This document shows, piece after piece, positions 1 to 5,544 of a stretch of DNA of 5,968 nt (positions within the stretch are counted from its first letter, which is position 1; each line of letters starts with the position of its first letter). Under the pieces are notes generated by a model, which saw only the letters and a list, made by a program, of their open reading frames with translations, did not search any database and was not told the origin of the DNA. Source of the stretch: Anaerolineales bacterium. Lineage in GTDB: Bacteria > Chloroflexota > Anaerolineae > Anaerolineales > UBA6663. The translations under genes were made by a program, and so were the position numbers. The stretch covers positions 1 through 5,968 of the forward strand of contig JAEURL010000462.1 of NCBI GenBank assembly GCA_016789165.1, read 5' to 3'.

Positions 1-200
1 AGCTGTTCGGCCTGACCCCGGCCCAGGCGCGCGAGTCGGCCGAATGGCGGGTGCGCGCCAATACCACCGTGGACGGCATCACGGCTGGCGCTTCCCGGGA
101 TGTGGCCGCGGACTGGGCCAGCCTGGAGGCCGACCTGCGCGCCTGCTATCGTTCCCTGCGGCGCGCGGCGTCAGAGGCGGCGCCGGCGCGGGGACGGTGA
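1..200 (+). CDS. 3' end of an unrecognised protein-coding gene (partial)
   Basis: An open frame enters from the left edge (first full codon at position 3) and ends at TGA 198-200, giving 65 C-terminal residues. The product begins LFGLTPAQARESAEW and looks like a soluble, alpha-helical tail rich in Ala, Arg and acidic residues; it ends in a basic, low-complexity stretch. Of the three plus frames, this one has the most protein-like composition: frame 1 stops at once, and frame 2 gives a Gly/Arg/Pro-rich product typical of shadow frames. I do not recognise the family. The gene lies 62 bases upstream of the GNAT gene on the same strand and could be the first visible member of the same transcript, but that spacing does not prove it. 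Confidence 0.7.
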   Translation, partial: LFGLTPAQARESAEWRVRANTTVDGITAGASRDVAADWASLEADLRACYRSLRRAASEAAPARGR

Positions 201-262
201 GGCCGATCGCCTACCACCGCCCGAACTATCGGCCGGCCAGGCCATAACCGAGGGAGCGCGCC
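201..262 (+). other. Short intergenic spacer with the GNAT ribosome-binding site
   Basis: This 62-base gap holds no convincing -35/-10 pair and no terminator hairpin with a T-run. Its last part contains the purine-rich stretch GAGGGAG (about 250-256), at a usable distance from the ATG at 263, and this supports that start for the acetyltransferase gene. Confidence 0.5.
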
Positions 263-1105
263 ATGTCAGCGATTGCGCCCGGTCCATCTGAACCCGCCGC
301 GGAACTCGGGCCGGCCGATCTGGCCGCGGCGGTGGAGGCCAACGTGTTTGCCATGCTCACGGCTGCCGCCCGCGCCCTGGGCGGCGAGGTGGAGGCTGGC
401 CCGCGGCTGAGTCGCTGCCATGCCTGGCCGGGCAGCCCGATCTTCAAGGGGGTCTGGGGCGCCCGGCTGGCCGAGGCGGACGCGGACGAGGCCATCGCCG
501 AAACCGTGGCGTGGTTCCAGGCCCGCCGGGCGCCCTTCTTCTTCTGGTGGACGGGGACTGAGACCCAGCCTGCTGATCTGGGTGCGCGTTTGACGACGCG
601 CGGCCTGAGCGTGTTCGAGGAGCGCGCCCCGGCCATGGCCGCCGAGATCGATCAGCTGAACTGGGATCAGCCCCGGCCGGCCGACCTTCGCCTGGCGTCG
701 GTGGACTCTGAGCCGGATCTGCGGGCCTGGAAACAGGTCTTCCTGGAGGCGTTCAACATCCCCGAATTTGCGGGCCAGGCCTGGGTTGACGCCACGCTGG
801 CCATCGGCCTGGGGCGCACGCCCTGGCAGCTATTGCTCGGATCGGTGAACGGCGAGCCCGCCGGCTGCGGGCTGCTGTTTTGCGGGGCTGGCGTGGCGGG
901 GCTGGTGGGCCTGGGCACCCGGCCGGCTTTCCGCCGGCGGGGCCTGGGCAGCGCCATGCAGCTGGAGCGCCTGCGGATCGCGCGCCAGCTCGGCTATCGT
1001 TACGCGGTGCTGTTCGCAAGCGAGATGGGCTACTCGCCGTACCTGAAGCTGGGCTTCCGGCCCACGGGCCGGTGGGTGAGCCGCTATCTGTGGAGGGCGG
1101 GATGA
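263..1105 (+). CDS. GNAT-family N-acetyltransferase, two-domain type
   Basis: The 280-residue product very likely transfers an acetyl group from acetyl-CoA to an amine of a small molecule or protein in the cytoplasm; the substrate cannot be told from sequence. The C-terminal half (about residues 143-275) carries the GNAT signature: strand beta4 (GLVGLGTRPAFRRRGLGSAM, residues 213-232 approximately) with the pyrophosphate-binding loop R-R-R-G-L-G at 224-229, then a helix, then F-A-S-E-M-G-Y-S-P-Y-LKLGF (251-265 region), the usual last strand-turn of the fold. Residues 20-130 form a separate N-terminal region with the layout seen in double GNAT-like proteins, where the first copy has lost its CoA loop. 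The start at 263 has a GAGGGAG element upstream. The TGA overlaps the ATG of the next gene, so the two are probably translationally coupled. The fold assignment is secure; the substrate is unknown. Confidence 0.9.
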   Translation: MSAIAPGPSEPAAELGPADLAAAVEANVFAMLTAAARALGGEVEAGPRLSRCHAWPGSPIFKGVWGARLAEADADEAIAETVAWFQARRAPFFFWWTGTETQPADLGARLTTRGLSVFEERAPAMAAEIDQLNWDQPRPADLRLASVDSEPDLRAWKQVFLEAFNIPEFAGQAWVDATLAIGLGRTPWQLLLGSVNGEPAGCGLLFCGAGVAGLVGLGTRPAFRRRGLGSAMQLERLRIARQLGYRYAVLFASEMGYSPYLKLGFRPTGRWVSRYLWRAG

Positions 1106-1776
1106 GCGCCGCCGACTTTGAGCTCGATCATGTGGTGGTGTTCAGCCAGGTGGACGCGCCTGAGCGGGCTCAGCTGGAGGCGCTGGGCCTGCGCGGTTTC
1201 GGCGGCGTCACGCGCCATGGCGACCTGGGCAGCGCGTCAACGTCTTTCTTCTTTGCCGCCCACTACCTGGAGTTGATCTGGGCCGTCGATGACGCCGCTG
1301 CCCGGGCCAACTATGCGCCGCTGGGTTTGGATATGATCGGCCGCCGCGAGTGGCGCCGCACTGGCGCCTCGCCTTTCGGGCTGATGCTGCGCCGGCGCCG
1401 CGGGCGGGAGGCGCCTTTCCCATTTCCAACGCGGCGGCTGGCCGCCACCTGGATGCCCGGCGAGGTGAACGTAGAGTTCGCGGGGGACACGCCGGCTGAG
1501 CCGTATTGCGGCCTGGTGCCGCCCGAGCTGGCCTTCCCATCCTTCCGGGCCGATATCCCGGAGGCCGAGCATCCGCTGGGGGTGCGGCAATTGACCGGGG
1601 TGCAGATCACAACCACCAGCGATCGCTGTTCACGGCTGGCGGAGTGGCTGGCCTTGGCCGGCCTGGCGGAGGTGCTGCCCGGCCCAGAGCCGCTGCTGAC
1701 GCTGACCTTTGACGACGGCGCGCAGGGCCGCCAAGTGGAGGCGCGGCCGGGGTTGCCCGTCCGCCTGCGCTGTTAG
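1102..1776 (+). CDS. Glyoxalase-like (VOC superfamily) protein
   Basis: The 224-residue product resembles the glyoxalase-like domain proteins of the vicinal oxygen chelate superfamily (Glyoxalase_3 type), soluble proteins that often bind a divalent metal and act on small dicarbonyl or aromatic substrates. Visible signatures are ELDHVVVF near the N-terminus (H10 at the classical first metal-ligand position), the HG-x-LGSAST-SFFF block (H39 to about F51) and YLELIW (residues 55-60, with E57 at the usual acidic ligand position). The second half (about 115-224) is a weaker repeat-like beta region. The reading frame stays open far upstream, to about 880, but the start is placed at 1102 because GGAGG (1092-1096) lies 5 bases before this ATG and the upstream part lies inside the GNAT gene. 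The 4-base ATGA overlap points to coupled translation with the GNAT. No substrate can be assigned. Confidence 0.85.
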   Translation: MSAADFELDHVVVFSQVDAPERAQLEALGLRGFGGVTRHGDLGSASTSFFFAAHYLELIWAVDDAAARANYAPLGLDMIGRREWRRTGASPFGLMLRRRRGREAPFPFPTRRLAATWMPGEVNVEFAGDTPAEPYCGLVPPELAFPSFRADIPEAEHPLGVRQLTGVQITTTSDRCSRLAEWLALAGLAEVLPGPEPLLTLTFDDGAQGRQVEARPGLPVRLRC

Positions 1777-1791
1777 GCGGGCGCGCTGCCG

Positions 1792-1917
1792 CTACAGGAT
1801 GTGTTCGGGGTCGCCCAGATAGGCGTCCCGCGCCAGACGCCGGTAGATCGACTGCGCCGCCCGGTAAAAGGCAAAGAGGTAAACCACCAGGCCGAGTGTC
1901 GCCAAGACGATGAGCAT
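1792..1917 (-). CDS. 41-residue single-pass membrane microprotein (hypothetical)
   Basis: A minus-strand frame runs from ATG (1917-1915) to TAG (1794-1792), encoding 41 residues. Residues 2-18 (LIVLATLGLVVYLFAFY) form an almost uninterrupted hydrophobic segment, long enough for one membrane span. The rest is amphipathic with R19, R26, R27 and R30, then an acidic tail ending DPEHIL. By the positive-inside rule the N-terminus would be outside and the C-terminus in the cytoplasm. AGGAGGTGG lies at the right distance before the ATG. The gene follows the patatin-like gene on the same strand after 102 bases and ends 15 bases from the convergent VOC gene. I do not recognise the family. No hydrophilic or Gly/Arg-rich shadow-frame character is seen, which supports a real gene, but conservation was not tested. 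Confidence 0.7.
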   Translation of the reverse strand: MLIVLATLGLVVYLFAFYRAAQSIYRRLARDAYLGDPEHIL

Positions 1918-1921
1918 CGCG

Positions 1922-1933
1922 CCACCTCCTCCC
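1922..1933 (-). promoter_or_regulatory. Strong Shine-Dalgarno sequence for the 41-residue microprotein
   Basis: Read on the minus strand, the sequence is GGGAGGAGGTGG, with AGGAGG (plus 1925-1930) placed 7 bases before the ATG at 1917. It is among the best ribosome-binding sites in the window and is the main reason, with the hydrophobic product, for calling this small frame a gene. Confidence 0.7.
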
Positions 1934-2019
1934 TGTGTCTTCAGTCTACTCCGGGCGGCGGCGCGGGGCTAGGGAGTTTTGTCAGGGTACTGGCTCAACT
2001 GGGCGCGGGGCCGGCGGTC

Positions 2020-2928
2020 TCAGCCGGCGGCCGGGCTGGGCCGGCGCAGGCGCTGCCACAATCCGCGCCAGCCGCTGGGTGCCTGCGCCAGGGCTTCCAG
2101 TTGGGGCAGGGCGGCCCGCGTGGCCGCCTCGCCCATCAGATACGCCTGTTCGGCCTGGTGGGAGCCGAACAGACCCACGGGGCCGACGGCCGGCCGCAGC
2201 AGCACGTCGGGTGGATAGGTGGCCAGGTTCCACTCGGTCAGGCGCTGCATGCCGATCTTGATGGCCTGGTAGCCGTTGCGGATGATCAGGCTGACGCCCA
2301 GTTGGCGGGTGAGGCCGGCGGCATAGCGCAGCGGCCCGCGCGGCTCGATGATATTGTCCGCCTCCTCGAGGGAGTCATGGTGCAGGACGTCCACGGCCAC
2401 CACGCGCGGGCCGAGCTGGCGGGCCACGTCCACGGGCAGGGGATTGATGACCCCGCAGTCCACCAGTAGCTCCTCGCCGCGCGCCACGCCCTGGAACAGG
2501 CCGGGGATGGCCATGGTGGCCGTCAGGGCATCCGCCAGCGTGCCGGACGTGATCGGCACCGGCTGGGCGGTGTGGAAGTTCATGGCCATGGCCACCGCCG
2601 GCCGGCGCAGGTCGGCAAAGGTTTTCTCGCCGACCAGTTCGCGGAAGCGGGCCCGGATGCGGCTGGCCCCGAACAAGGCCTGGCGCTCGGGGTCCGGCTC
2701 CCAGACCTCCAGCAGGTGGATGCGCTGAAACTCGTCGCGGATCTGAAGGGGGGTGAAACCGGCGGCGTACAGCACGGCCACGATGCCGCCGCCGCTGACG
2801 CCCACCAGCGGGCCGATCGGCAAGCCGGCCTCCTCCAGCACGGCCAGCACCGCGGCTTCGGCCACGCACTTCATTCCGCCGCCGCCCAGGGCCAGCGTCA
2901 GGGGCAATCGGGTTGCGCCGGAAGACAT
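2020..2928 (-). CDS. Patatin-like phospholipase (RssA-type serine hydrolase)
   Basis: The 302-residue product is a patatin-family acyl hydrolase, expected to cleave acyl esters of phospholipids or related lipids with a Ser-Asp dyad. The oxyanion-hole motif is L-G-G-G-G-M-K-C (residues 14-21), the nucleophile elbow is G-V-S-G-G (43-47, Ser45), and the catalytic Asp is D157 in VDCG. The intermediate ATMAIPGLF (137-145) matches the usual A-S-x-x-x-P-x-x-F block. There is no signal peptide, so it is probably cytoplasmic or at the inner membrane face. The frame stays open upstream to about 3441, but the start at 2928 is chosen because GAGGTG lies 8 bases before it and the motif spacing matches the family; the upstream stretch overlaps ridA. 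Cysteines (C21, C158) replace glycines common at those motif positions. It lies 35 bases downstream of the RidA-family gene, probably in one operon. Family call secure; substrate unknown. Confidence 0.93.
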   Translation of the reverse strand: MSSGATRLPLTLALGGGGMKCVAEAAVLAVLEEAGLPIGPLVGVSGGGIVAVLYAAGFTPLQIRDEFQRIHLLEVWEPDPERQALFGASRIRARFRELVGEKTFADLRRPAVAMAMNFHTAQPVPITSGTLADALTATMAIPGLFQGVARGEELLVDCGVINPLPVDVARQLGPRVVAVDVLHHDSLEEADNIIEPRGPLRYAAGLTRQLGVSLIIRNGYQAIKIGMQRLTEWNLATYPPDVLLRPAVGPVGLFGSHQAEQAYLMGEAATRAALPQLEALAQAPSGWRGLWQRLRRPSPAAG

Positions 2929-2963
2929 GGCAGGAGCACCTCGGCCTGGGGCCGCGGCCGGCC

Positions 2964-3359
2964 TCAGGTGCGCGTGACGGCGGTCAGGTTCATGGTCACC
3001 CGGACGCCGGGCTTGGGGAGCTCGTTCACCCCCACCACGGTCCGCGCCGGGCGATGGTCGCCCATCTGTTCCACGTAGGCGCGGTTCAACTCGTCGAAGT
3101 CGGCCATGTCTTTGAGGAAGACCGTGATGTGCAGGACATGGCCGAGATCGGAGTCGGCCGACCGCAGCATGACCTCGAAGGAGGCCAGGATCTGCTTCAC
3201 CTGTGAGTATACATCCGGCCCGGCCAGCTGGCCGGTGGCCGGGTCTACGCCGGCGGTGCCGCCGATGGTGATGAAGGCGCCGGCGCGGGCGACGTGCTGG
3301 TACGGCCCGATGGGCGTGGGCGTATGGGCCGGGGTGAAGGTCTCGACGTTGGGCGGCAT
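2964..3359 (-). CDS. RidA (YjgF/YER057c/UK114) family protein
   Basis: The 131-residue product has the normal length and layout of the RidA family, small trimeric cytoplasmic proteins; true RidA members hydrolyse reactive enamine/imine intermediates released by PLP enzymes. Signatures in order are IGPYQHV (17-23, Tyr20), FITIGGTAGVDPATG (29-43), VFLKDMADFDELNRAY (80-95), and PARTVVGVNELPKPGVRV (104-121) with the key Arg at R106, matching Arg105 of the E. coli protein. By my alignment the position of Glu120 in E. coli RidA is Thr122 here, and the next conserved Glu is Asn124, so this may not be a classical deaminase. The start at 3359 is set by GGAGGAGG (plus 3367-3374), 7 bases upstream. It sits 21 bases after the SulP stop and 35 bases before the patatin start. 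Confidence 0.93.
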   Translation of the reverse strand: MPPNVETFTPAHTPTPIGPYQHVARAGAFITIGGTAGVDPATGQLAGPDVYSQVKQILASFEVMLRSADSDLGHVLHITVFLKDMADFDELNRAYVEQMGDHRPARTVVGVNELPKPGVRVTMNLTAVTRT

Positions 3360-3380
3360 GGGTCGGCCTCCTCCGGCCGG

Positions 3381-5036
3381 CTAGTGGCTGGCTTGGGCCG
3401 CGCGCTGGCCGGCCGCCACGATGGCCTGCTCCGAGCTCCAAAAGAAATTCTGGTCACCGATCTCGTCCACCAGCCCGCCGCGCTCCAGCATGCGCCGGAC
3501 GTTGTCGTGGACGCCGGCCAGCATCAGCGTGCCGCCGGACTTGGCCAGCCGCTCGTGCAGGTGGCTGATCACCTGCAGGCCGGTCACGTCCAGCAGCGGC
3601 ACGCCGCGCATCGAGAGGATCAGCACGCGGGTGCCGTTGAGCCGGGCGAAGGCCTCGTTGAAATTGCCGGCGGCCGCGAAGAAGAGCGGGCCGGTCAGGT
3701 AGGCCACCCGCACGTGGTGCAGGGCGGCGTCCACCTCGATGCCGCGCTGGCGCAGGCGCTCCAGGTCCACCTCCTGCACGTCGATATCGAGGCTGGCCAC
3801 CTGATTGAGGAAGATCGCGCCGGACAGGAAGGCGCCGATCAGGATGGCCTGGGTCAGGTCGAGGGCGACCGTGGCCAGCATGGTGATGGCGAAGGTGAGG
3901 ATGCCGGTCTTGAAGCGCCGGCCGAAGATGTAGCGGATGGCCTCCCATTCGTTCATGCGCCAGGCCGTGATGATCAGCACTCCGGCCAGCGCCGCCAGCG
4001 GGATGCGCGACATGACCGGCGCCAGCACAAACATGGAGGCCAGGATCACCAGGGCGTGGATCACGCTCACCAGGCGCGTCTGCCCGCCGGACTTGATGCC
4101 CACGCTGGTGCGGGCGATGGCGGCCGTGGCCGGCACCCCGCCAAAGAAGGGGATGACCAGGTTGCCCACGCCCTGGGCGATCAGCTCCTGATTGGCCTGC
4201 AGGCGGACGCCGGTCATGTTGCTGGCCACCGCCCCGCACAGCAGGCTTTCCACCGCGCCCAGCGCCGTGATCGTGAGGGTGGGGGCCAGGAAGGCCCGCC
4301 ACTGGTCCCACGGCACCGCGCGCAGGTCCAGGCGCTCGGCCAGGAGCAGGGTCTGAGGGATCGCGCCGATCACCTTCACCGGCCAGCCGGCGAGGACGAC
4401 CGCCACGGTCGCCAGGATGATGCCCAACAGCGAGGCCGGGAAGCGCGCGGCCCACGGCTTCGGCCAGAAGACCATGACGGCCATCACCAGCCCGCCCACC
4501 GCCACGGCCTGCCAATCCGGCGCCGGCGGATGCTGGAAATAGCCCAGCAGCTTCAGCGCGGCCGATTCGGCGCCCGGCGTCTTGACGCCCAGCAGGTTGT
4601 CGATCTGGCCGATGGCGATGATCAGGGCGATGCCGGACGTGAAGCCGGTGATGACCGGCGCCGGGATGAAGGCGATGAAGCGCCCCAGCCGCAGCAGGCC
4701 GATCAGGGCCAGCAGCAGGCCGGAGAGCAGGCCGGCCACCCACACGCCCTGCAGGCCGTATTTCTGGGTGAGCAGAATCAGCACCGCGCTCATGGCGCCG
4801 GTGGGGCCCGAGATCTGGTAGGGCGCGCCGGACAGCCCGCCGATGATCAGGCCGGCCAGGACGGCCGTCACCAGGCCGGCCGCCGCCGAGGCGCCGGAGG
4901 CGACGCCAAAGGCCAGCGCCAGCGGCAGGGCCACGGCGGCCACCGTGATGCCGGCCAGCAGGTCGGCGCGGAATTTACTGGCGTCGTAGCCCGCGAACTC
5001 GGCGCGGAGCAGTTGGGGCAGGGTGCGTCGCGGCAT
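3381..5036 (-). CDS. SulP-family anion transporter with C-terminal STAS domain
   Basis: The 551-residue product is an inner-membrane anion transporter of the SulP/SLC26 family, which carries sulfate, bicarbonate or dicarboxylates depending on subfamily. Residues about 25-415 hold the many hydrophobic spans of the family. SGPTGAM (76-82) matches the TM3 substrate motif; GAVESLL (260-266) carries the TM8 acidic residue E263; then come GNLVIPFFGG (291-300) and PATAAIARTS (302-311). The cytoplasmic STAS domain (about 436-545) contains YLTGPLFFAAA (446-456) and LLDVTGLQVI (481-490). Length is normal and the gene is intact. Its start at 5036 has GAGGA 6 bases upstream, and a TATAAT promoter lies about 70 bases upstream. 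It is the first gene of the sulP-ridA-patatin run. No sulfate-assimilation or carbonic anhydrase gene is nearby, so the anion cannot be assigned. Confidence 0.95.
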   Translation of the reverse strand: MPRRTLPQLLRAEFAGYDASKFRADLLAGITVAAVALPLALAFGVASGASAAAGLVTAVLAGLIIGGLSGAPYQISGPTGAMSAVLILLTQKYGLQGVWVAGLLSGLLLALIGLLRLGRFIAFIPAPVITGFTSGIALIIAIGQIDNLLGVKTPGAESAALKLLGYFQHPPAPDWQAVAVGGLVMAVMVFWPKPWAARFPASLLGIILATVAVVLAGWPVKVIGAIPQTLLLAERLDLRAVPWDQWRAFLAPTLTITALGAVESLLCGAVASNMTGVRLQANQELIAQGVGNLVIPFFGGVPATAAIARTSVGIKSGGQTRLVSVIHALVILASMFVLAPVMSRIPLAALAGVLIITAWRMNEWEAIRYIFGRRFKTGILTFAITMLATVALDLTQAILIGAFLSGAIFLNQVASLDIDVQEVDLERLRQRGIEVDAALHHVRVAYLTGPLFFAAAGNFNEAFARLNGTRVLILSMRGVPLLDVTGLQVISHLHERLAKSGGTLMLAGVHDNVRRMLERGGLVDEIGDQNFFWSSEQAIVAAGQRAAQASH

Positions 5037-5047
5037 GCCTAGTCCTC

Positions 5048-5088
5048 AATAGAAAAGCCCGGCTCGGTCGTTGGGCGACGGGCCGGGC
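5048..5088 (-). terminator. Hairpin plus T-run: intrinsic terminator or leader attenuator before sulP
   Basis: On the minus strand a GC-rich stem (outer arms GCCCGGC and GCCGGGC, 7 perfect pairs, plus 5082-5088 and 5057-5063; inner GTCG/CGAC, 4 pairs; 5-base loop CCCAA) is followed at once by TTTTCTATT (plus 5048-5056). This is the layout of a Rho-independent terminator. It could end the glucosidase/orphan-protein transcript. It also lies after the putative sulP promoter, so it would be part of the sulP 5' leader. The T-run is short and interrupted by C and A, so termination may be partial. Confidence 0.55.
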
Positions 5089-5094
5089 GGAATG

Positions 5095-5115
5095 CTGGCC
5101 GCAATTATAGGCCAG
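5095..5115. repeat. Inverted repeat CTGGCC-N9-GGCCAG centred on the -10 box
   Basis: The perfect 6-base arms at 5095-5100 and 5110-5115 flank a 9-base spacer that holds the TATAAT element (5104-5109, minus strand). The arm centres are 15 bases apart. A dimeric repressor bound here would cover the -10 box and the likely transcription start. GGCC-type words are common in this genome, so chance is a real alternative. Confidence 0.35.
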
Positions 5116-5131
5116 GTCGGCTATTGATCAA
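5104..5131 (-). promoter_or_regulatory. Putative sigma-70 promoter for sulP
   Basis: On the minus strand a perfect -10 box TATAAT (plus 5104-5109) lies 16 bases after TTGATC (plus 5126-5131), which matches the first four bases of the -35 consensus TTGACA. The expected start of transcription is near 5097, about 60 bases before the sulP ATG. In this GC-rich sequence an AT-rich exact -10 box in the only sizeable gap between minus-strand genes is unlikely to be accidental. The -35 box overlaps the TGA stop (5130-5128) of the upstream orphan gene. Confidence 0.65.
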
Positions 5132-5544
5132 GGCGGGCGGCGCAGCAGGTGCAGCAGAGCCGCGGCGTAGGCCGCCTCGGCCGAGGCGCCAGTGAAGGCG
5201 AGCGGGCCGGCCGCGGTTTGCACCTCCAGGCGGCAGCCCTCCGGCCCGACGTTCAGGCTCAGGCGGGGGCCGGGCAGCCGGGCCTCCAGCGCCTGCCGCA
5301 GCTGGGTTTCACTCGGCAGCCAGACGGCGGCGGTGGTGACGATGTAATCCAGCGCCCACTCCATCGCCCCTTGGAAGGTGAAGACCGTCTCGCCCTGGAG
5401 CTGCGCCAGGCTGGCCGGCATCTCGGCCAGCACGAAGACGCGGTCATCCAGATTGTGGTCCGGGAAGACGAAGAAGTCGTGTTCGGCGGGCGCCCAGGGC
5501 AGGCCGGCGTCCTTGAGCGCCTGGGCGGTGGCAAACGTGATCAT
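5128..5544 (-). CDS. Conserved-looking hypothetical protein of 138 residues
   Basis: The product is a small, acidic, soluble protein without signal peptide or membrane span. The N-terminal half (about 1-90) is the distinctive part: GLPWAPAEHDFFVFPD (14-29), then LDDRVFVLAEM (32-42), VFTFQGAMEWALDYIV (54-69) and VWLPSETQLRQALEARL (74-90). The rest (about 91-138) is a looser beta-alpha region ending in an Ala/Leu-rich helix. From memory, similar short proteins in Chloroflexota genomes carry the label pilus assembly protein CpaE; nothing here supports that role, since the protein is far too short for the CpaE ATPase and has no Walker A motif. The ATG follows the GH13 stop directly (TGAATG), and GGAGG (plus 5553-5557) lies 8 bases upstream inside the glucosidase gene, so translation is probably coupled. 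The function is unknown. Confidence 0.85.
   Translation of the reverse strand: MITFATAQALKDAGLPWAPAEHDFFVFPDHNLDDRVFVLAEMPASLAQLQGETVFTFQGAMEWALDYIVTTAAVWLPSETQLRQALEARLPGPRLSLNVGPEGCRLEVQTAAGPLAFTGASAEAAYAAALLHLLRRPP

Noticed and set aside
226..636. A 136-codon minus-strand frame opposite the GNAT gene
   Set aside because: Ser/Ala/Arg-rich antisense product without motifs; the plus strand has a clear GNAT domain and start.
880..1101. An in-frame extension upstream of the VOC gene
   Set aside because: It lies entirely within the GNAT gene and has shadow-like composition. The start at 1102 has GGAGG and the ATGA overlap, and places the LDHV motif near the N-terminus as the family expects.
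1934..2019. A possible separate promoter for the microprotein
   Set aside because: A TAGACT-like box can be read on the minus strand (plus 1942-1947 region), but no -35 element lies at suitable spacing, so I do not call a promoter.
2011..2030. Two copies of CCGGCGG just after the patatin stop, looking like a repeat or terminator
   Set aside because: They are short direct repeats and not a hairpin, have no T-run, and such GC words are frequent throughout the window.
1801..2469. A 222-codon plus-strand frame across the microprotein and the patatin C-terminus
   Set aside because: Gly/Gln/Ala/His-rich antisense shadow with no ribosome-binding site that I can see and no recognisable domain.
2929..3441. 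A long in-frame extension upstream of the patatin gene
   Set aside because: It overlaps ridA, its translation is Arg/His/Pro-rich, and the patatin family motif spacing and Shine-Dalgarno fit the start at 2928.
3454..4743. A 429-codon minus-strand frame within SulP
   Set aside because: It is a second frame of the same strand, rich in Gly/Arg/Pro/His, with no membrane spans or motifs; a shadow of SulP.
3294..5042. A 582-codon plus-strand open frame opposite the SulP gene
   Set aside because: The product is an extreme His/Gln/Gly/Asp/Arg-rich sequence with no family motif. It is the antisense shadow created by the GC-rich codon use of SulP, whose own frame carries many family motifs.
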